From IMG/VR virus record IMGVR_UViG_3300044729_000707, positions 1-34,355 of that record: 34,355 nt of DNA; one strand, 5' to 3'. The notes beneath the pieces were generated by a model. That model had not been told where the DNA came from. It saw only the letters and a program-made list of their open reading frames with translations, and did not search any database. Below are positions 7,396 through 16,000 of this stretch, in pieces; positions within the stretch are counted from its first letter, which is position 1; each line of letters starts with the position of its first letter. The DNA comes from a virus. A program made the translations under genes and the position numbers.

Positions 7396-9527
7396 TATTC
7401 GTATATTAACTCAATTACTTTAATAAATTCGCATTTCGTAGAAGCAGGCACGGATGGATTGTAGTCAATCACTTTATTTAATCGCCAAAGTGCGCCATCA
7501 ATATAAATATGTTTAGAGAAATCTAAGGAATAAATATCCGATAGTTTCAAATAAACATAACACGTTAATAGCTTACTATCCTTGTCGGTTATTTCGGCTA
7601 CATAAGAACTCCAGAATACGTTATACATATTCGCGGTAGGATACTGATTAGTAAGCGTATAATAAAGTTCTTTTGGTACACCAAAGTTCAAATCGCTTGT
7701 AGGGGTTACAGGATTATCTAAGTGACCACCCCAGCCGTATGTTGTAAGCGCAGCACCAACATTACCACCGCCATTTCTAATATGCCAACTTGTAACTTCT
7801 GTAATCTTGCGTACTTGGAAAATACGAATGTTACTTTCCATTGTATCTTCCGATTGTGTGTTTTGTGTGTTGGTTAATTTGAATATAGTTGAAAATCTTT
7901 TATCTTCACCTTGGTAACTTACAATCGGTGTCGGACTGAAAATCACTTCTGCGGTTTGTTTTTCAGTAGCAAATTCAAAGCCTGTATCCTCTATGTAATC
8001 CCCATACGTTTGATTATATCTTTTGGTATAATCTTCGTTGTAAAAGTCGTTATCGGGTTTATATTTATACTCAAAATATCTTCCGTTCAATTCGCCCATC
8101 GGTGTCAGCTTAATTGCTTTTGCTCGGTCAATTTTTAATGACCAATCCAAATTAGTTGTTGCTTCATCATCCAATAGTAAGAAGTTTTGAGTATCAATCA
8201 GCAACTTATCATTTAAGTCGTTTATTTCTAAAAAGCTGAAATCAAGTTTATAGAAATCAACAAACGGTTCTATCTTCAAATGCTTTTCCTTAATGTTATC
8301 TTCAATGATATAAAGGTTCATCATTTTAATAACAGAAGCAACGAAATCTTTTTGAAATATACCTTGAGGCAATGTATCATTTATTGCAATAGTATCATTA
8401 TAGCCCAAGTTTACATATTGCGGTGTAGTAGAAGAAAAATCAATTGAACCAATAAATACTTCATAATCGGTATCGGTGGTTACTTCAACACGCAACGTAT
8501 CATTCAGCGTAAAAGTCGTATTCGGTATAGAAGCAGCAAAGTTAAATTCACTATTGGCAACCGCATCCCCTATATAGTTGTAAAGTACATCGGAGTTTTT
8601 AATAACGGCAATTGAAAATATTGTACCAGAGGTTAATATTTCCCCGAATATCGAAAAGTTAATTGTGCCTGTAAAATTGGTAGCTGAATTGTAAGTAAAT
8701 GTTTTTGTGGTTGTGCTATATGTAAAATTTCCTAATACTTCGGGAGTAAACCCTAATGTATCTGTTCCGCTATATGTAGCTACGTTTGCCGCTGCTTTAA
8801 GTGCTAACGATGAATATTTTTTTAATACCTTTTGGTTATTTGGAATAACTAACCTTTTGAAAAAAGCAGTATTAAAAAAGTCACTTTCCCACGTGTAGCC
8901 AGCATTGGTAATTATTTTATCCATATACTCACGAACAAACAATGCAGGACGAAAGGCTGAAAAGTGCCAGTTCTTTTTATTAGAATGTGATACTTGCCCA
9001 TAATCGACTAACGGATAAAAATATCCCATACCGCTTGCCGTAGTGCCAGACGCTTGTTGCCACGAATTAACAATGTTATTGTAACTCCAAGCGTGGTCGT
9101 ATTGCGAAAAATCTAAATTTTCAAGCTTCTTAATTCCTAACGCGTTGACAAACCCACCTAACTCGCCAAATACCACGCATTCGTATTCGATTGTACCGCG
9201 GTCAATTGTAATCTCTAATAAACGAATAACACCTTTGAAGATTTGTATCTTATCTACATAGATAACACAACTCGCTGATTTGAACGCGTTAAAGTTGTAA
9301 CCCACATTATCTTCGAGAGAGTTATAGAAATTGGCATTACTAAATTCGAATATGTGACCGAATAGTTTGTTGTTAACTGCATTTCCGGGTAGTATAATAG
9401 TTTTTGAAAAGTTAGTGTTTCGTGCAGCAAAATCTGTAACATCGTCAATTGTGTATGTAAACTCGGAAGATAAATCTTCGCTTAAATCTAACCTGTTATT
9501 CTCTATGAAAATTTCGGTATTTATCAT
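7395..9527 (-). CDS. Large tail or tail-tip structural protein
   Basis: This 710-residue protein begins MINTEIFIENNRLDLSEDLSSEFTY and continues with ITDFAARNTNFSKTIILPG-like text (residues about 28-48). That opening is familiar from tail or baseplate proteins of Bacteroidetes phages. It is beta-rich with many Thr, Asn and aromatic residues and no transmembrane segment. It overlaps the upstream 400-residue gene by 4 nt and abuts the tape measure gene. A distal-tail or tail-tip role is inferred from position; I cannot name the homologous protein in model phages. Confidence 0.62.
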   Translation of the reverse strand: MINTEIFIENNRLDLSEDLSSEFTYTIDDVTDFAARNTNFSKTIILPGNAVNNKLFGHIFEFSNANFYNSLEDNVGYNFNAFKSASCVIYVDKIQIFKGVIRLLEITIDRGTIEYECVVFGELGGFVNALGIKKLENLDFSQYDHAWSYNNIVNSWQQASGTTASGMGYFYPLVDYGQVSHSNKKNWHFSAFRPALFVREYMDKIITNAGYTWESDFFNTAFFKRLVIPNNQKVLKKYSSLALKAAANVATYSGTDTLGFTPEVLGNFTYSTTTKTFTYNSATNFTGTINFSIFGEILTSGTIFSIAVIKNSDVLYNYIGDAVANSEFNFAASIPNTTFTLNDTLRVEVTTDTDYEVFIGSIDFSSTTPQYVNLGYNDTIAINDTLPQGIFQKDFVASVIKMMNLYIIEDNIKEKHLKIEPFVDFYKLDFSFLEINDLNDKLLIDTQNFLLLDDEATTNLDWSLKIDRAKAIKLTPMGELNGRYFEYKYKPDNDFYNEDYTKRYNQTYGDYIEDTGFEFATEKQTAEVIFSPTPIVSYQGEDKRFSTIFKLTNTQNTQSEDTMESNIRIFQVRKITEVTSWHIRNGGGNVGAALTTYGWGGHLDNPVTPTSDLNFGVPKELYYTLTNQYPTANMYNVFWSSYVAEITDKDSKLLTCYVYLKLSDIYSLDFSKHIYIDGALWRLNKVIDYNPSVPASTKCEFIKVIELIYE

Positions 9528-10726
9528 CTGTATTGCGAATTGATTTGATATGCTACGTCGATATCTAATTCTAAATTAAAGGTCTTATCAGCAAAGCGTT
9601 TCTTTTCTTGCCAGCTTGTTGTTGAAATATTTACAGGCACAAATTGACTACCTCTTTGTAAATAAACTTCGGATGAAGCAATTAACTCTTTTAGCCAGTT
9701 GTAATCGGTAAAATTTACCCAATCGCTGATTAACTTATAGGTTAACTTCTGTTTTGTTGTAAAAGGAATTGTACCACCATATAAACGACCATACGCATCG
9801 ACCATATCCATTGCCGTTGTCGCGCTTTCATATTCGTATTGTAAACGCTCGAAAGATTGACGCTCTATGCTTCGGCTTTGCCTATTCACTAAGGTAAAGT
9901 GGAATGTTTCATACCCACCTACGGAATTAAGAAAATGCAAAGGGATAACATCGTATTGCGTACACGAAAGATTAACACGGATAACGTCGGTTTGCACACC
10001 TGCAATCTTTGCTTTTACATCATAATAGTTTGTAGCTTCGCCAATGACTTCAGCACCCAAATATGTATTTATCCCCAAAGGCGAAATGTCAATCAATGCA
10101 TAATCTTTCCAAGATTGTGTTGCGCCTGTATAGTTTGTCGAAGTTGTTCCGTTTACGCGTGTGATATCTAAGGAAATATTCTTGGTTGTGTTTTCCGCGT
10201 CACTCAAAAATGAAGTGTAAAGTTTTCCTGTACCTAAAAGGCTTTTAGGAAACTGAACTTGCGTTTTATCTCTGTTAGTTAAATAAAAGCCAGCGTAAGC
10301 GGTATCGTATTTTGTAGGAGTTAAAAATGCATCGGAATTTGGATTGTATAAATAATCCTGTACGTAATTGTAAGCGGTTGCGGATTGTGTTTGTAGATTA
10401 GTGTAGGTTGTGCCGCCATAATCTTCGCCAAACTTAACTTGATAAGAAACGTAAATATCCGAACCAGTATAAGCAAACGCGGTTGAACCTGTTGGCTTGA
10501 AATAAGAGTTCCAATAATTACGCACAATCGGTGCTACATTGAATATCCCTTTTTCGCTCGCTGGTTGTGGGAATGATTTTAACCTTGCTACCAAATTATT
10601 GTTAACGTAAATATCGCATACGTATTTGAAGTTTTCTACTGCCCTATTTGTTGAAGTTACTACAAAGTATAATGCTCCGTGAAGTGAACTATACGATGCG
10701 GGCGAACTATCGATTGTTATTGCCAT
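9524..10726 (-). CDS. Tail structural protein (distal tail candidate)
   Basis: This 400-residue beta-rich protein starts MAITIDSSPASYSSLHGALYF. It has repeated short beta segments such as TKNISLDITRV and VIRVNLSCTQYDVIPLHFLN, and ends FNLELDIDVAYQINSQYR. It overlaps its neighbours on both sides (20 nt with the 223-residue gene, 4 nt with the 710-residue gene), so these genes are translated as a unit. The pair resembles the two consecutive large tail proteins that recur in Bacteroidetes siphophages. A distal tail role is inferred. Confidence 0.6.
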   Translation of the reverse strand: MAITIDSSPASYSSLHGALYFVVTSTNRAVENFKYVCDIYVNNNLVARLKSFPQPASEKGIFNVAPIVRNYWNSYFKPTGSTAFAYTGSDIYVSYQVKFGEDYGGTTYTNLQTQSATAYNYVQDYLYNPNSDAFLTPTKYDTAYAGFYLTNRDKTQVQFPKSLLGTGKLYTSFLSDAENTTKNISLDITRVNGTTSTNYTGATQSWKDYALIDISPLGINTYLGAEVIGEATNYYDVKAKIAGVQTDVIRVNLSCTQYDVIPLHFLNSVGGYETFHFTLVNRQSRSIERQSFERLQYEYESATTAMDMVDAYGRLYGGTIPFTTKQKLTYKLISDWVNFTDYNWLKELIASSEVYLQRGSQFVPVNISTTSWQEKKRFADKTFNLELDIDVAYQINSQYR

Positions 10727-11378
10727 CTTGTCTAATTAAAATTCTTATATCTTGTCCTAATATTTTACTTACTGCCGATGTGAAGTCGCCACCAAAGATT
10801 GAATTTACCGCGTTGTCGAAATACCCTGTTTTTCTCAATCCTTTCTTTTTTATCCCTCTCGCTACCGCGTAAGCTAAACTTTTTTGATTTTTAGATTGAC
10901 TTACCATAGTAGATAGCGATTGTCGTTTGGCTTGTCTTTTGGTTAATGCTACGTCGCCGCGTATATTGTTTCTTCTTATCCAAGAAAGAATATTGGCTTG
11001 CATACCTTGGCTAACGCCTAATGTCTTAAACGAATACGGCGAATTTGGTGTACCTGATTTAACACCTTTAACCCCTTTGTTTACGAAGTCGTAGTATTTA
11101 GCAGCCTTAGAGCCAGCGGGATAACCCACCGAAATTGAATACGTTCCGCCTTGTTTGATTAAATCGCCTGAACTAATATCGTCGCTTAAAGCACCTGTAT
11201 CACTTATGCCTAAAACCTCAATATTCTCTTTTACTTTAAGGACAAAGTTAGCGGCTGAAGCAATTAACAATCTTTCCAAAAAGGGCAACTCATTCAAATC
11301 GGTTTTCGTTGCACCTAATCGATTAAGCAATCCCTCGTCTAAAAGTTCGGCTTGTAATTGTTTAATACTTTTTGCCAT
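10707..11378 (-). CDS. HK97 gp10-like neck or tail completion protein
   Basis: This 223-residue basic protein resembles the HK97 gp10 family in layout. It has an N-terminal helix, a segment with LGISDTGALSDDISSGD followed by a beta hairpin (YSISVGYPAGSKAAKYYDFVNKG), and a Lys/Arg-rich helical tail. That family sits at the head-tail interface. The start at 11378 overlaps the end of the chaperone frameshift product (11362) by 17 nt and lies 10 nt past the stop of the 0-frame product, so both chaperone forms feed into it. The call rests on pattern and context. Confidence 0.58.
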   Translation of the reverse strand: MAKSIKQLQAELLDEGLLNRLGATKTDLNELPFLERLLIASAANFVLKVKENIEVLGISDTGALSDDISSGDLIKQGGTYSISVGYPAGSKAAKYYDFVNKGVKGVKSGTPNSPYSFKTLGVSQGMQANILSWIRRNNIRGDVALTKRQAKRQSLSTMVSQSKNQKSLAYAVARGIKKKGLRKTGYFDNAVNSIFGGDFTSAVSKILGQDIRILIRQDGNNNR

Positions 11379-11643
11379 ACGCTTTTCTTAGTTGTTCGGC
11401 TTCGTATTCGCCTTTCGCTTTAAGGTAAGCAAGGTCATTAAGGTATTGAAGTGTAGGGATTTCATATGCTTGTTCCAGCGTGACTTTTTCGAATGCAGCA
11501 ACCAACTCGGTTTGGTATATCCATCCATAGTATCGCATAAAGTTTGATACACTACTTCTGCCTGATAGCGTGTCATCTTCTTCGCCATCTCTGCTATCAA
11601 ATAATCCCGCGAACTCTTTATCCAGTTTTTGTAAACTTGATAA
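11362..11643 (-). CDS. Tail assembly chaperone, -1 frameshift extension (gpGT-like)
   Basis: This is the part read after a -1 slip on the nine-T run. It gives 93 residues joined to residues 1-160 of the 12122 start, for a 253-residue fusion. The extension reads LSSLQKLDKEFAGLFDSRDG and continues through FMRYYGWIYQTELVAAFEKV to a TAA at 11362-11364, with no stop. Its balanced charge and its RYYGWIY...LNDLAYLKAKGE pattern resemble second-frame extensions of tail chaperones in other phages of this kind. It ends 17 nt inside the next gene. The alternative is a homopolymer sequencing error, which would leave only one true frame. Confidence 0.68.
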   Translation of the reverse strand, partial: LSSLQKLDKEFAGLFDSRDGEEDDTLSGRSSVSNFMRYYGWIYQTELVAAFEKVTLEQAYEIPTLQYLNDLAYLKAKGEYEAEQLRKAYGKKY

Positions 11644-12122
11644 AAAAAAACCACGCTTCCCAAAATAGCGGTTATCGGTGCTTCAAGCATATCTTGCGCG
11701 TATTGCTCGTGCTTGCTTGCGTCGTACTTGTCTAATTTCCACCCCCACAATGTTTTCTTCATCGGCATAACCATACACGCTGCAATCTTGTGTAAGTTGC
11801 CGTTTACGTCTTGCCCGAAATGCTTTGTTTCAATATATCGTGCTGCGGGTATCTTACGCACGTCATAAATGCATTGATACTTCCTGCCGTTTATCTTTAT
11901 GTACTTTTGTGGCTCGGGTTTAATTTCGTCGTGGATAAAGCTAATCGACTTTAACAAAGGGTTCAAATCTTCAATCGGTAAGCTATCGATTTCATTTTCA
12001 GTCATACGCGTACAAATCGCGGCTGATTGAATTGCGATATCTAATTCGTTCAACTCCTTTGTTTTTAAAAACAAATCGTTAAGTTGCTGCCATTGAAATA
12101 CGGATATGTCTTTCCACGTCAT
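11388..12122 (-). CDS. Tail assembly chaperone, 0-frame product (gpG-like)
   Basis: This 244-residue product starts MTWKDISVFQWQQLNDL. Its first 160 residues are an alpha-rich domain ending ITAILGSVVFF, like the N-terminal part of phage tail assembly chaperones. At 11642-11650 the coding strand has nine T, containing T TTT TTT in frame. The 0 frame continues for 84 residues but its last 40 become basic and poorly protein-like (HSKKSRWNKHMKSLHFNTL). The -1 frame over the same bases encodes a much better sequence to 11362. The gene lies upstream of the tape measure, as chaperone genes do, though four genes away instead of adjacent. Confidence 0.7.
   Translation of the reverse strand: MTWKDISVFQWQQLNDLFLKTKELNELDIAIQSAAICTRMTENEIDSLPIEDLNPLLKSISFIHDEIKPEPQKYIKINGRKYQCIYDVRKIPAARYIETKHFGQDVNGNLHKIAACMVMPMKKTLWGWKLDKYDASKHEQYAQDMLEAPITAILGSVVFFYQVYKNWIKSSRDYLIAEMAKKMTRYQAEVVYQTLCDTMDGYTKPSWLLHSKKSRWNKHMKSLHFNTLMTLLTLKRKANTKPNN
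11642..11650 (-). other. Slippery nine-T run for programmed -1 frameshift
   Basis: The coding strand reads GTG GTT TTT TTT TAT. The heptamer T TTT TTT (11649-11643) fits the X XXY YYZ rule, so both tRNAs could re-pair after a -1 slip and the ribosome would continue TTA TCA AGT. I did not find an obvious strong pseudoknot just downstream. Confidence 0.65.
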
Positions 12123-12222
12123 ACTTATAAATAGATTTTGTTTTGAAATTGTCTTTGAATTGTATGAAAAGGAAATAAGTCAAAATATCCCCTTTTTGAA
12201 TTGTAAGGTAATCCTTGACAAC
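12123..12222 (-). other. Non-coding gap between terminase and chaperone genes
   Basis: This 100-nt gap has no open frame on the coding strand. It contains an imperfect hairpin near 12196-12216 (arms AAGG/CCTT extended by TTGT/ACAA with one bulge), not followed by a T-run. It may hold an mRNA processing signal or the promoter of the tail gene group. I see no clear promoter motif. Confidence 0.4.
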
Positions 12223-13374
12223 TTACATAAAAGAGTATTTGCCTTGCCCTGTATTTCGCGTGTAATGCTGCCACGCTAACGCTAACGCCATCACGCAGTC
12301 GTCGTGAAACCCTTGCGGTGCTGAATACTTAACCCCTGTTGCGGTGTACTGATATTCAAATATTTCAAGTTCTTCCGTTATATGCCCTTGCGGAAAGGTT
12401 ATCTTTCTTTGCTGAATAGCCGATGCCAAGCCTTCCATCAATTGCTGCTTTGAACTCGAAGTAAATTTAAACCCTGTTACAGGTAAACCATCACGTTGCA
12501 AATCTTCGAAGATAGGGTCGCCCGCGCCTGTACTATCAATCAGCGTAGGTACTTTGGGTAGCTGGTTTATGACTTGCTTGGTTTGTCGCCAATCCTTTTG
12601 AAAACGCTCAAAATGACACACCGAGCCGTTCCTATCCAATCCGATAATCACGGTATAGTCAACCGACTTCGCCAAATCGATACCAAACGCAATAGGAGCT
12701 TCATTAGTCGCCTCAAATGTGCATTGCTTGATATAAGTACTTCCGAAAGGATTAGCCGCGTTTTCGGCAGGATTAGCCATATACTCTTGCTCGAATACAA
12801 CCTCGGGTAGTTGGGTTCGGGCATCGTCAATCTCGTTCTTATCCAAATGCGGGTTATCGTACGTTGTGAACTTGAACCCTTGCCAATCGGGTTCGCCGTT
12901 CTTTAAGAATAAAGAATAAAAGAAGTTCTTGCCCTTGGGTGTTGAAATGAATAGCGCGCGCCCTTTGTAATCGGTTAAGGTAGGGCGAATAGAATTTAAC
13001 CAGCCGTTTTCTAAGTCGGGTATAAAAGACGCTTCATCAATCACTCCGAAGTGAAACTTCCTGCCACGTAAGTTATCCAAGCGTTCGCCTGTAAAAAAGT
13101 AAACCGCTCCGCCGTTAGGGAACTTGATTGATAACTCCGATTTGTTGGCTTCGAAAGGAACGGCTTTCGCTAATTGGTCGAAAAACACCCGCGCCAAATT
13201 ATAGGTAGGTGTAACGTAGAATACTTGTTGCCCTTGTAAGGCATTGATAATGATTTCTATTTGCGATAATTCCGATTTCCCAAAACGTCTGCCAGCCATC
13301 ACAACACGAAACCTTGCCTTGCTATCAAGGATTACTTGTTGGTTCTTATGTGGCGTTGGCAGTTCAATTCTCAT
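12223..13374 (-). CDS. terL: Terminase large subunit
   Basis: This 383-residue DNA-packaging motor ATPase and nuclease has Walker A AGRRFGKS at 27-34 and Walker B VIDE at 111-114. A coupling-like STPKG segment lies at about 144-148. The RNase H-like nuclease domain has acidic residues Asp233 (GIDLAKSVDYT), Asp280 (IDSTGAGDP) and Asp358/359 (FHDDCVMALALA). It is compact for the family but has all the main motifs. It overlaps the probable small terminase gene by 4 nt. This is the best gene for placing the phage in a tree. Confidence 0.93.
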   Translation of the reverse strand: MRIELPTPHKNQQVILDSKARFRVVMAGRRFGKSELSQIEIIINALQGQQVFYVTPTYNLARVFFDQLAKAVPFEANKSELSIKFPNGGAVYFFTGERLDNLRGRKFHFGVIDEASFIPDLENGWLNSIRPTLTDYKGRALFISTPKGKNFFYSLFLKNGEPDWQGFKFTTYDNPHLDKNEIDDARTQLPEVVFEQEYMANPAENAANPFGSTYIKQCTFEATNEAPIAFGIDLAKSVDYTVIIGLDRNGSVCHFERFQKDWRQTKQVINQLPKVPTLIDSTGAGDPIFEDLQRDGLPVTGFKFTSSSKQQLMEGLASAIQQRKITFPQGHITEELEIFEYQYTATGVKYSAPQGFHDDCVMALALAWQHYTRNTGQGKYSFM

Positions 13375-13733
13375 AGGATTGTTTTCCCATTTACAAACAC
13401 AACCTCAATACGGCTATCGCTGCTAACTTGTTGCGTTTCTTTTGGCTTTCCGTAAACCCTTGTCAATAAGGTTTCTACCGAATACAAACTACCTTTCTCT
13501 AAACTCTTACGCATTGCGTTGGCGATTGTCTTTTCTAAGATTGTAGCCTTAGGATTATCCCAAACTTCTTTCAATTCATCTACACCCATTTGCAGCATTA
13601 CTTGAATAGTATCGTTTATCTCACTTAGCTTATACCCTTGCTCTCTAAGTAGCGTTACGTACTTCTTAGGTCTGCCGTTAGGGTTTCTTACTTCGCCCTT
13701 TTTGGCTGGTATTAAATTGTGTTCGTTTGCCAT
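13371..13733 (-). CDS. terS: Probable terminase small subunit
   Basis: This 120-residue protein starts with a GEVRNPNGRPKK segment (residues 14-25), as in DUF5681-type phage DNA-binding proteins. A helical region that could form a helix-turn-helix follows, then a C-terminal beta strand (RIEVVFVNGKTIL). It lies directly upstream of the large terminase with a 4-nt overlap, the usual place for the DNA-recognition subunit. The call is by context and length. Confidence 0.65.
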   Translation of the reverse strand: MANEHNLIPAKKGEVRNPNGRPKKYVTLLREQGYKLSEINDTIQVMLQMGVDELKEVWDNPKATILEKTIANAMRKSLEKGSLYSVETLLTRVYGKPKETQQVSSDSRIEVVFVNGKTIL

Positions 13734-13755
13734 TTCTCTAATCTCCCTCTAATTT

Positions 13756-14856
13756 TTAACCGATAAATTCAAAATGAAATGTTTTAACACCCATTTCTCT
13801 AAAACCATTTTTTCTTGTCATATTACCACCTGTTTTCATTTTCCCTAATAATCTTTTTTCTCCTAAAAACACCCATTGTTTTTGTTTTATCATTGATTTG
13901 AATACTGGTATTGCGCTAAATTTTGCCATAATTCTAAAATCATATGTTTCTTTCATATATTTAGAAGTAAGGTTAATCAATTTTATACCCAATCCAAAAC
14001 CTTGATAATCTGGGTGTATTACCGTTCTATTGCTATGAAATATTTTTTTTTGTCCTTTTTTGAATGGAACATAATTTGAAAAACATTGAAAACCAATTTG
14101 ATTATCGCCTAAAAACAAACCAAACATATAATTTTTGCCACCCGGCAATTTATCACTTAAATAATGATATTTGCTATAATATTTCCACGATTGTCCGCTG
14201 ATTGGTTTAATTGTAAATTCAATTTGTTCTCTTTTGTTAAAAAAAAAATCGGCATTTTGCCTTTCAATAAATTCTTGTTTATTACAATCTATTATCCAAT
14301 CAGGTTCTAACCATTCCACAACGTCATAATGACAAGAACATAATATAATTTTTTTATTGTTTTTTTTGGCATATTTCTGCAATGTATAACTCATTGCTTT
14401 TGCAACATTCCTATCTACAACACTTGTCCATTCATCTATAACAATTATTTCATTTTCTTGTGTCATTAACAATGCAGCTTCCGCTCTTGCTTTTTGACCA
14501 TTAGATAAAGTATAAACAGGTCTTACCCAACACGGAACTGAATTTAACCCAATTCCAGATAATATTGCAGCGCATTGTTCATAACTTAAATGTTCTGGTA
14601 ATTGATTGATTATTGGAATATCTTCTTGTAATGGCGATTTGAAAATATTTTGCCCAAATATTTTTTTTGCTAATGTTGTTTTACCGCTTCCGCTTGAACC
14701 TAAAATAATTCCTATATTAAATTTTTCTGGAATTTTAGCATTAATAACCAAATGGTGTTTTGATTTTTTGGATATATCAATATCTAAACTATCGCAAGCT
14801 AATTTACATCTAAAATTATTGCTAATTGGGCTTTCCAATAATACTTCGTATTTCAT
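13756..14856 (-). CDS. ABC-type ATPase fused to GNAT acetyltransferase-like domain (COG2401-like)
   Basis: This 366-residue protein has two domains. Residues 1-200 are an ABC ATPase with Walker A GSSGSGKT (53-60), signature LSNGQ (117-121), Walker B IIVIDE (137-142) and an H-loop His at 176. It has no membrane segment, so it is not a transporter. Residues about 211-366 are GNAT-like, with RTVIHPDYQGFGLGIKL (277-293) matching the acetyl-CoA-binding QxxGxG motif. The layout matches COG2401. GNAT-related Mom of phage Mu modifies DNA, so base modification is a reasonable guess. The stop-to-start junction with the ParB-like gene is a 1-nt overlap. The gene is more AT-rich than its neighbours, which suggests recent transfer. 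Confidence 0.8.
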   Translation of the reverse strand: MKYEVLLESPISNNFRCKLACDSLDIDISKKSKHHLVINAKIPEKFNIGIILGSSGSGKTTLAKKIFGQNIFKSPLQEDIPIINQLPEHLSYEQCAAILSGIGLNSVPCWVRPVYTLSNGQKARAEAALLMTQENEIIVIDEWTSVVDRNVAKAMSYTLQKYAKKNNKKIILCSCHYDVVEWLEPDWIIDCNKQEFIERQNADFFFNKREQIEFTIKPISGQSWKYYSKYHYLSDKLPGGKNYMFGLFLGDNQIGFQCFSNYVPFKKGQKKIFHSNRTVIHPDYQGFGLGIKLINLTSKYMKETYDFRIMAKFSAIPVFKSMIKQKQWVFLGEKRLLGKMKTGGNMTRKNGFREMGVKTFHFEFIG

Positions 14857-15380
14857 TAATTTACTATTTTAACGTCTAAACCATCTAAAATAAATTTTTC
14901 ATACAACTTTTGTGCGTGTGCTTCATTATCACATTTTATATTTAATAACCAAGCTAATTCAGTATCATACCCGCTTGGTTCTATTGGTTCTTGTTCTAAG
15001 AATTCTTGTTTATCAAACCCCGGTATATCCAATCCCCATTCTTGTAATTGTTCACTATCCCAATTATTGGCTAAATCGTTCCAATCCCATTCCCCGAAAC
15101 CTACGTTGTCTTTAATGATAAATTCTTTTTGTTGTTCTTCGGTAAGGTTTGAGGCTTTTATGATAGGTATTTCTTTCAATCCCGCCTCTAAACACGCTTT
15201 AAGGCGCATATTGCCACCCAAAACAATCATATCGTCATTGACTACGATAGGGCGTATTTCAAGCATCTGCGGGAACTCTTGTATTGACTTAACAAGTTTG
15301 GCAAACTTTTCATCCTTGATAATTCTCGGATTGTTGGGGTTTGTTCGAACCTTGTTTATGTTTACTAATTCTGCTTTCAT
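14856..15380 (-). CDS. ParB/Srx-like nuclease-domain protein
   Basis: This 174-residue protein has a ParB N-terminal-like domain at residues 10-75. It shows NPNNPRIIKDEKFAKLVKSI, then IRPIVVNDDMIVLGGNMRLKA, equivalent to the ENRR-type nucleotide-binding loop. A segment with KDNVGFGEWDWNDLANNWD follows (about 111-129), as seen in ParB-methyltransferase proteins of phages. Here no methyltransferase domain is attached. It lies immediately before the ABC-GNAT gene, so it may guide that enzyme to DNA. Partitioning is unlikely because no ParA is present. Confidence 0.75.
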   Translation of the reverse strand: MKAELVNINKVRTNPNNPRIIKDEKFAKLVKSIQEFPQMLEIRPIVVNDDMIVLGGNMRLKACLEAGLKEIPIIKASNLTEEQQKEFIIKDNVGFGEWDWNDLANNWDSEQLQEWGLDIPGFDKQEFLEQEPIEPSGYDTELAWLLNIKCDNEAHAQKLYEKFILDGLDVKIVN

Positions 15381-16000
15381 AATATTACATAATTATTTGT
15401 AGATTGATATTTTCCTGTTTCTTGCGCCCACAATTTATCGCACTTCATTAACCCCTCGTCTTTCATTTTTCTATATGGGGTATCTTGTCCTACGTCGTGA
15501 CCGATATGCTCTGCCGTTAATCCGCTTAAATAGTAATTCAAATGCCCTGTCTGTTGTAATCTAAAAGAATAATCCCTATCCTGCATTCCGTAAGGGTCGT
15601 ACACCTCATTGAACTTGCCTATTGTTTCAATTGCTTTCATTGGTATCAATACGTTACCAAATACGGCATCGGCTTTATGAATAGGAATATCGTTCACGTA
15701 GGTTCTTTCGCCCAAACCCTCTACACAATGTATGCCACACATTCCAGTATTAGGAATGGCGTAGGCAGCTTCTACCATTCTCGCCAACCAGTCGTCGGGC
15801 ATTAGGATATCGTTTGCCATTGTTACAATAGCATCGTATTGATAGCTTCTACTTATGCCGTAATTGATGGCACGAGAGATTCCTTTCATTTCAACTTCAA
15901 TAAAGTCAAAATGAAACCCCGCATTAGCAAAGTTTCTGCTCTTTACTCTTTGCGTGTGTTCTTTACGTTCGTAGTTTAATAAGATTACATTAACGAGCAT
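15377..16000 (-). CDS. GT-A fold (family 2-like) glycosyltransferase
   Basis: This 207-residue protein starts LVNVILLNYERKEHTQRV, a GT2-like first strand. The acidic motif MANDILMPDDW (61-71) stands in for the metal- and sugar-nucleotide-binding DxD. YGMQDRDYSFRLQQTG near 157-172 resembles the catalytic ED/R region. It is short for a GT2 enzyme but looks whole. It overlaps the hexapeptide gene by 11 nt and the ParB-like gene by 4 nt, so it is co-translated with both. The acceptor could be virion protein, DNA or a host surface glycan. Confidence 0.72.
   Translation of the reverse strand: MLVNVILLNYERKEHTQRVKSRNFANAGFHFDFIEVEMKGISRAINYGISRSYQYDAIVTMANDILMPDDWLARMVEAAYAIPNTGMCGIHCVEGLGERTYVNDIPIHKADAVFGNVLIPMKAIETIGKFNEVYDPYGMQDRDYSFRLQQTGHLNYYLSGLTAEHIGHDVGQDTPYRKMKDEGLMKCDKLWAQETGKYQSTNNYVIL

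Noticed and set aside
14856-15380. ParB-like gene as a plasmid-partition gene
   Set aside because: No ParA gene or centromere-like array is present. The text resembles phage ParB domains tied to DNA modification.
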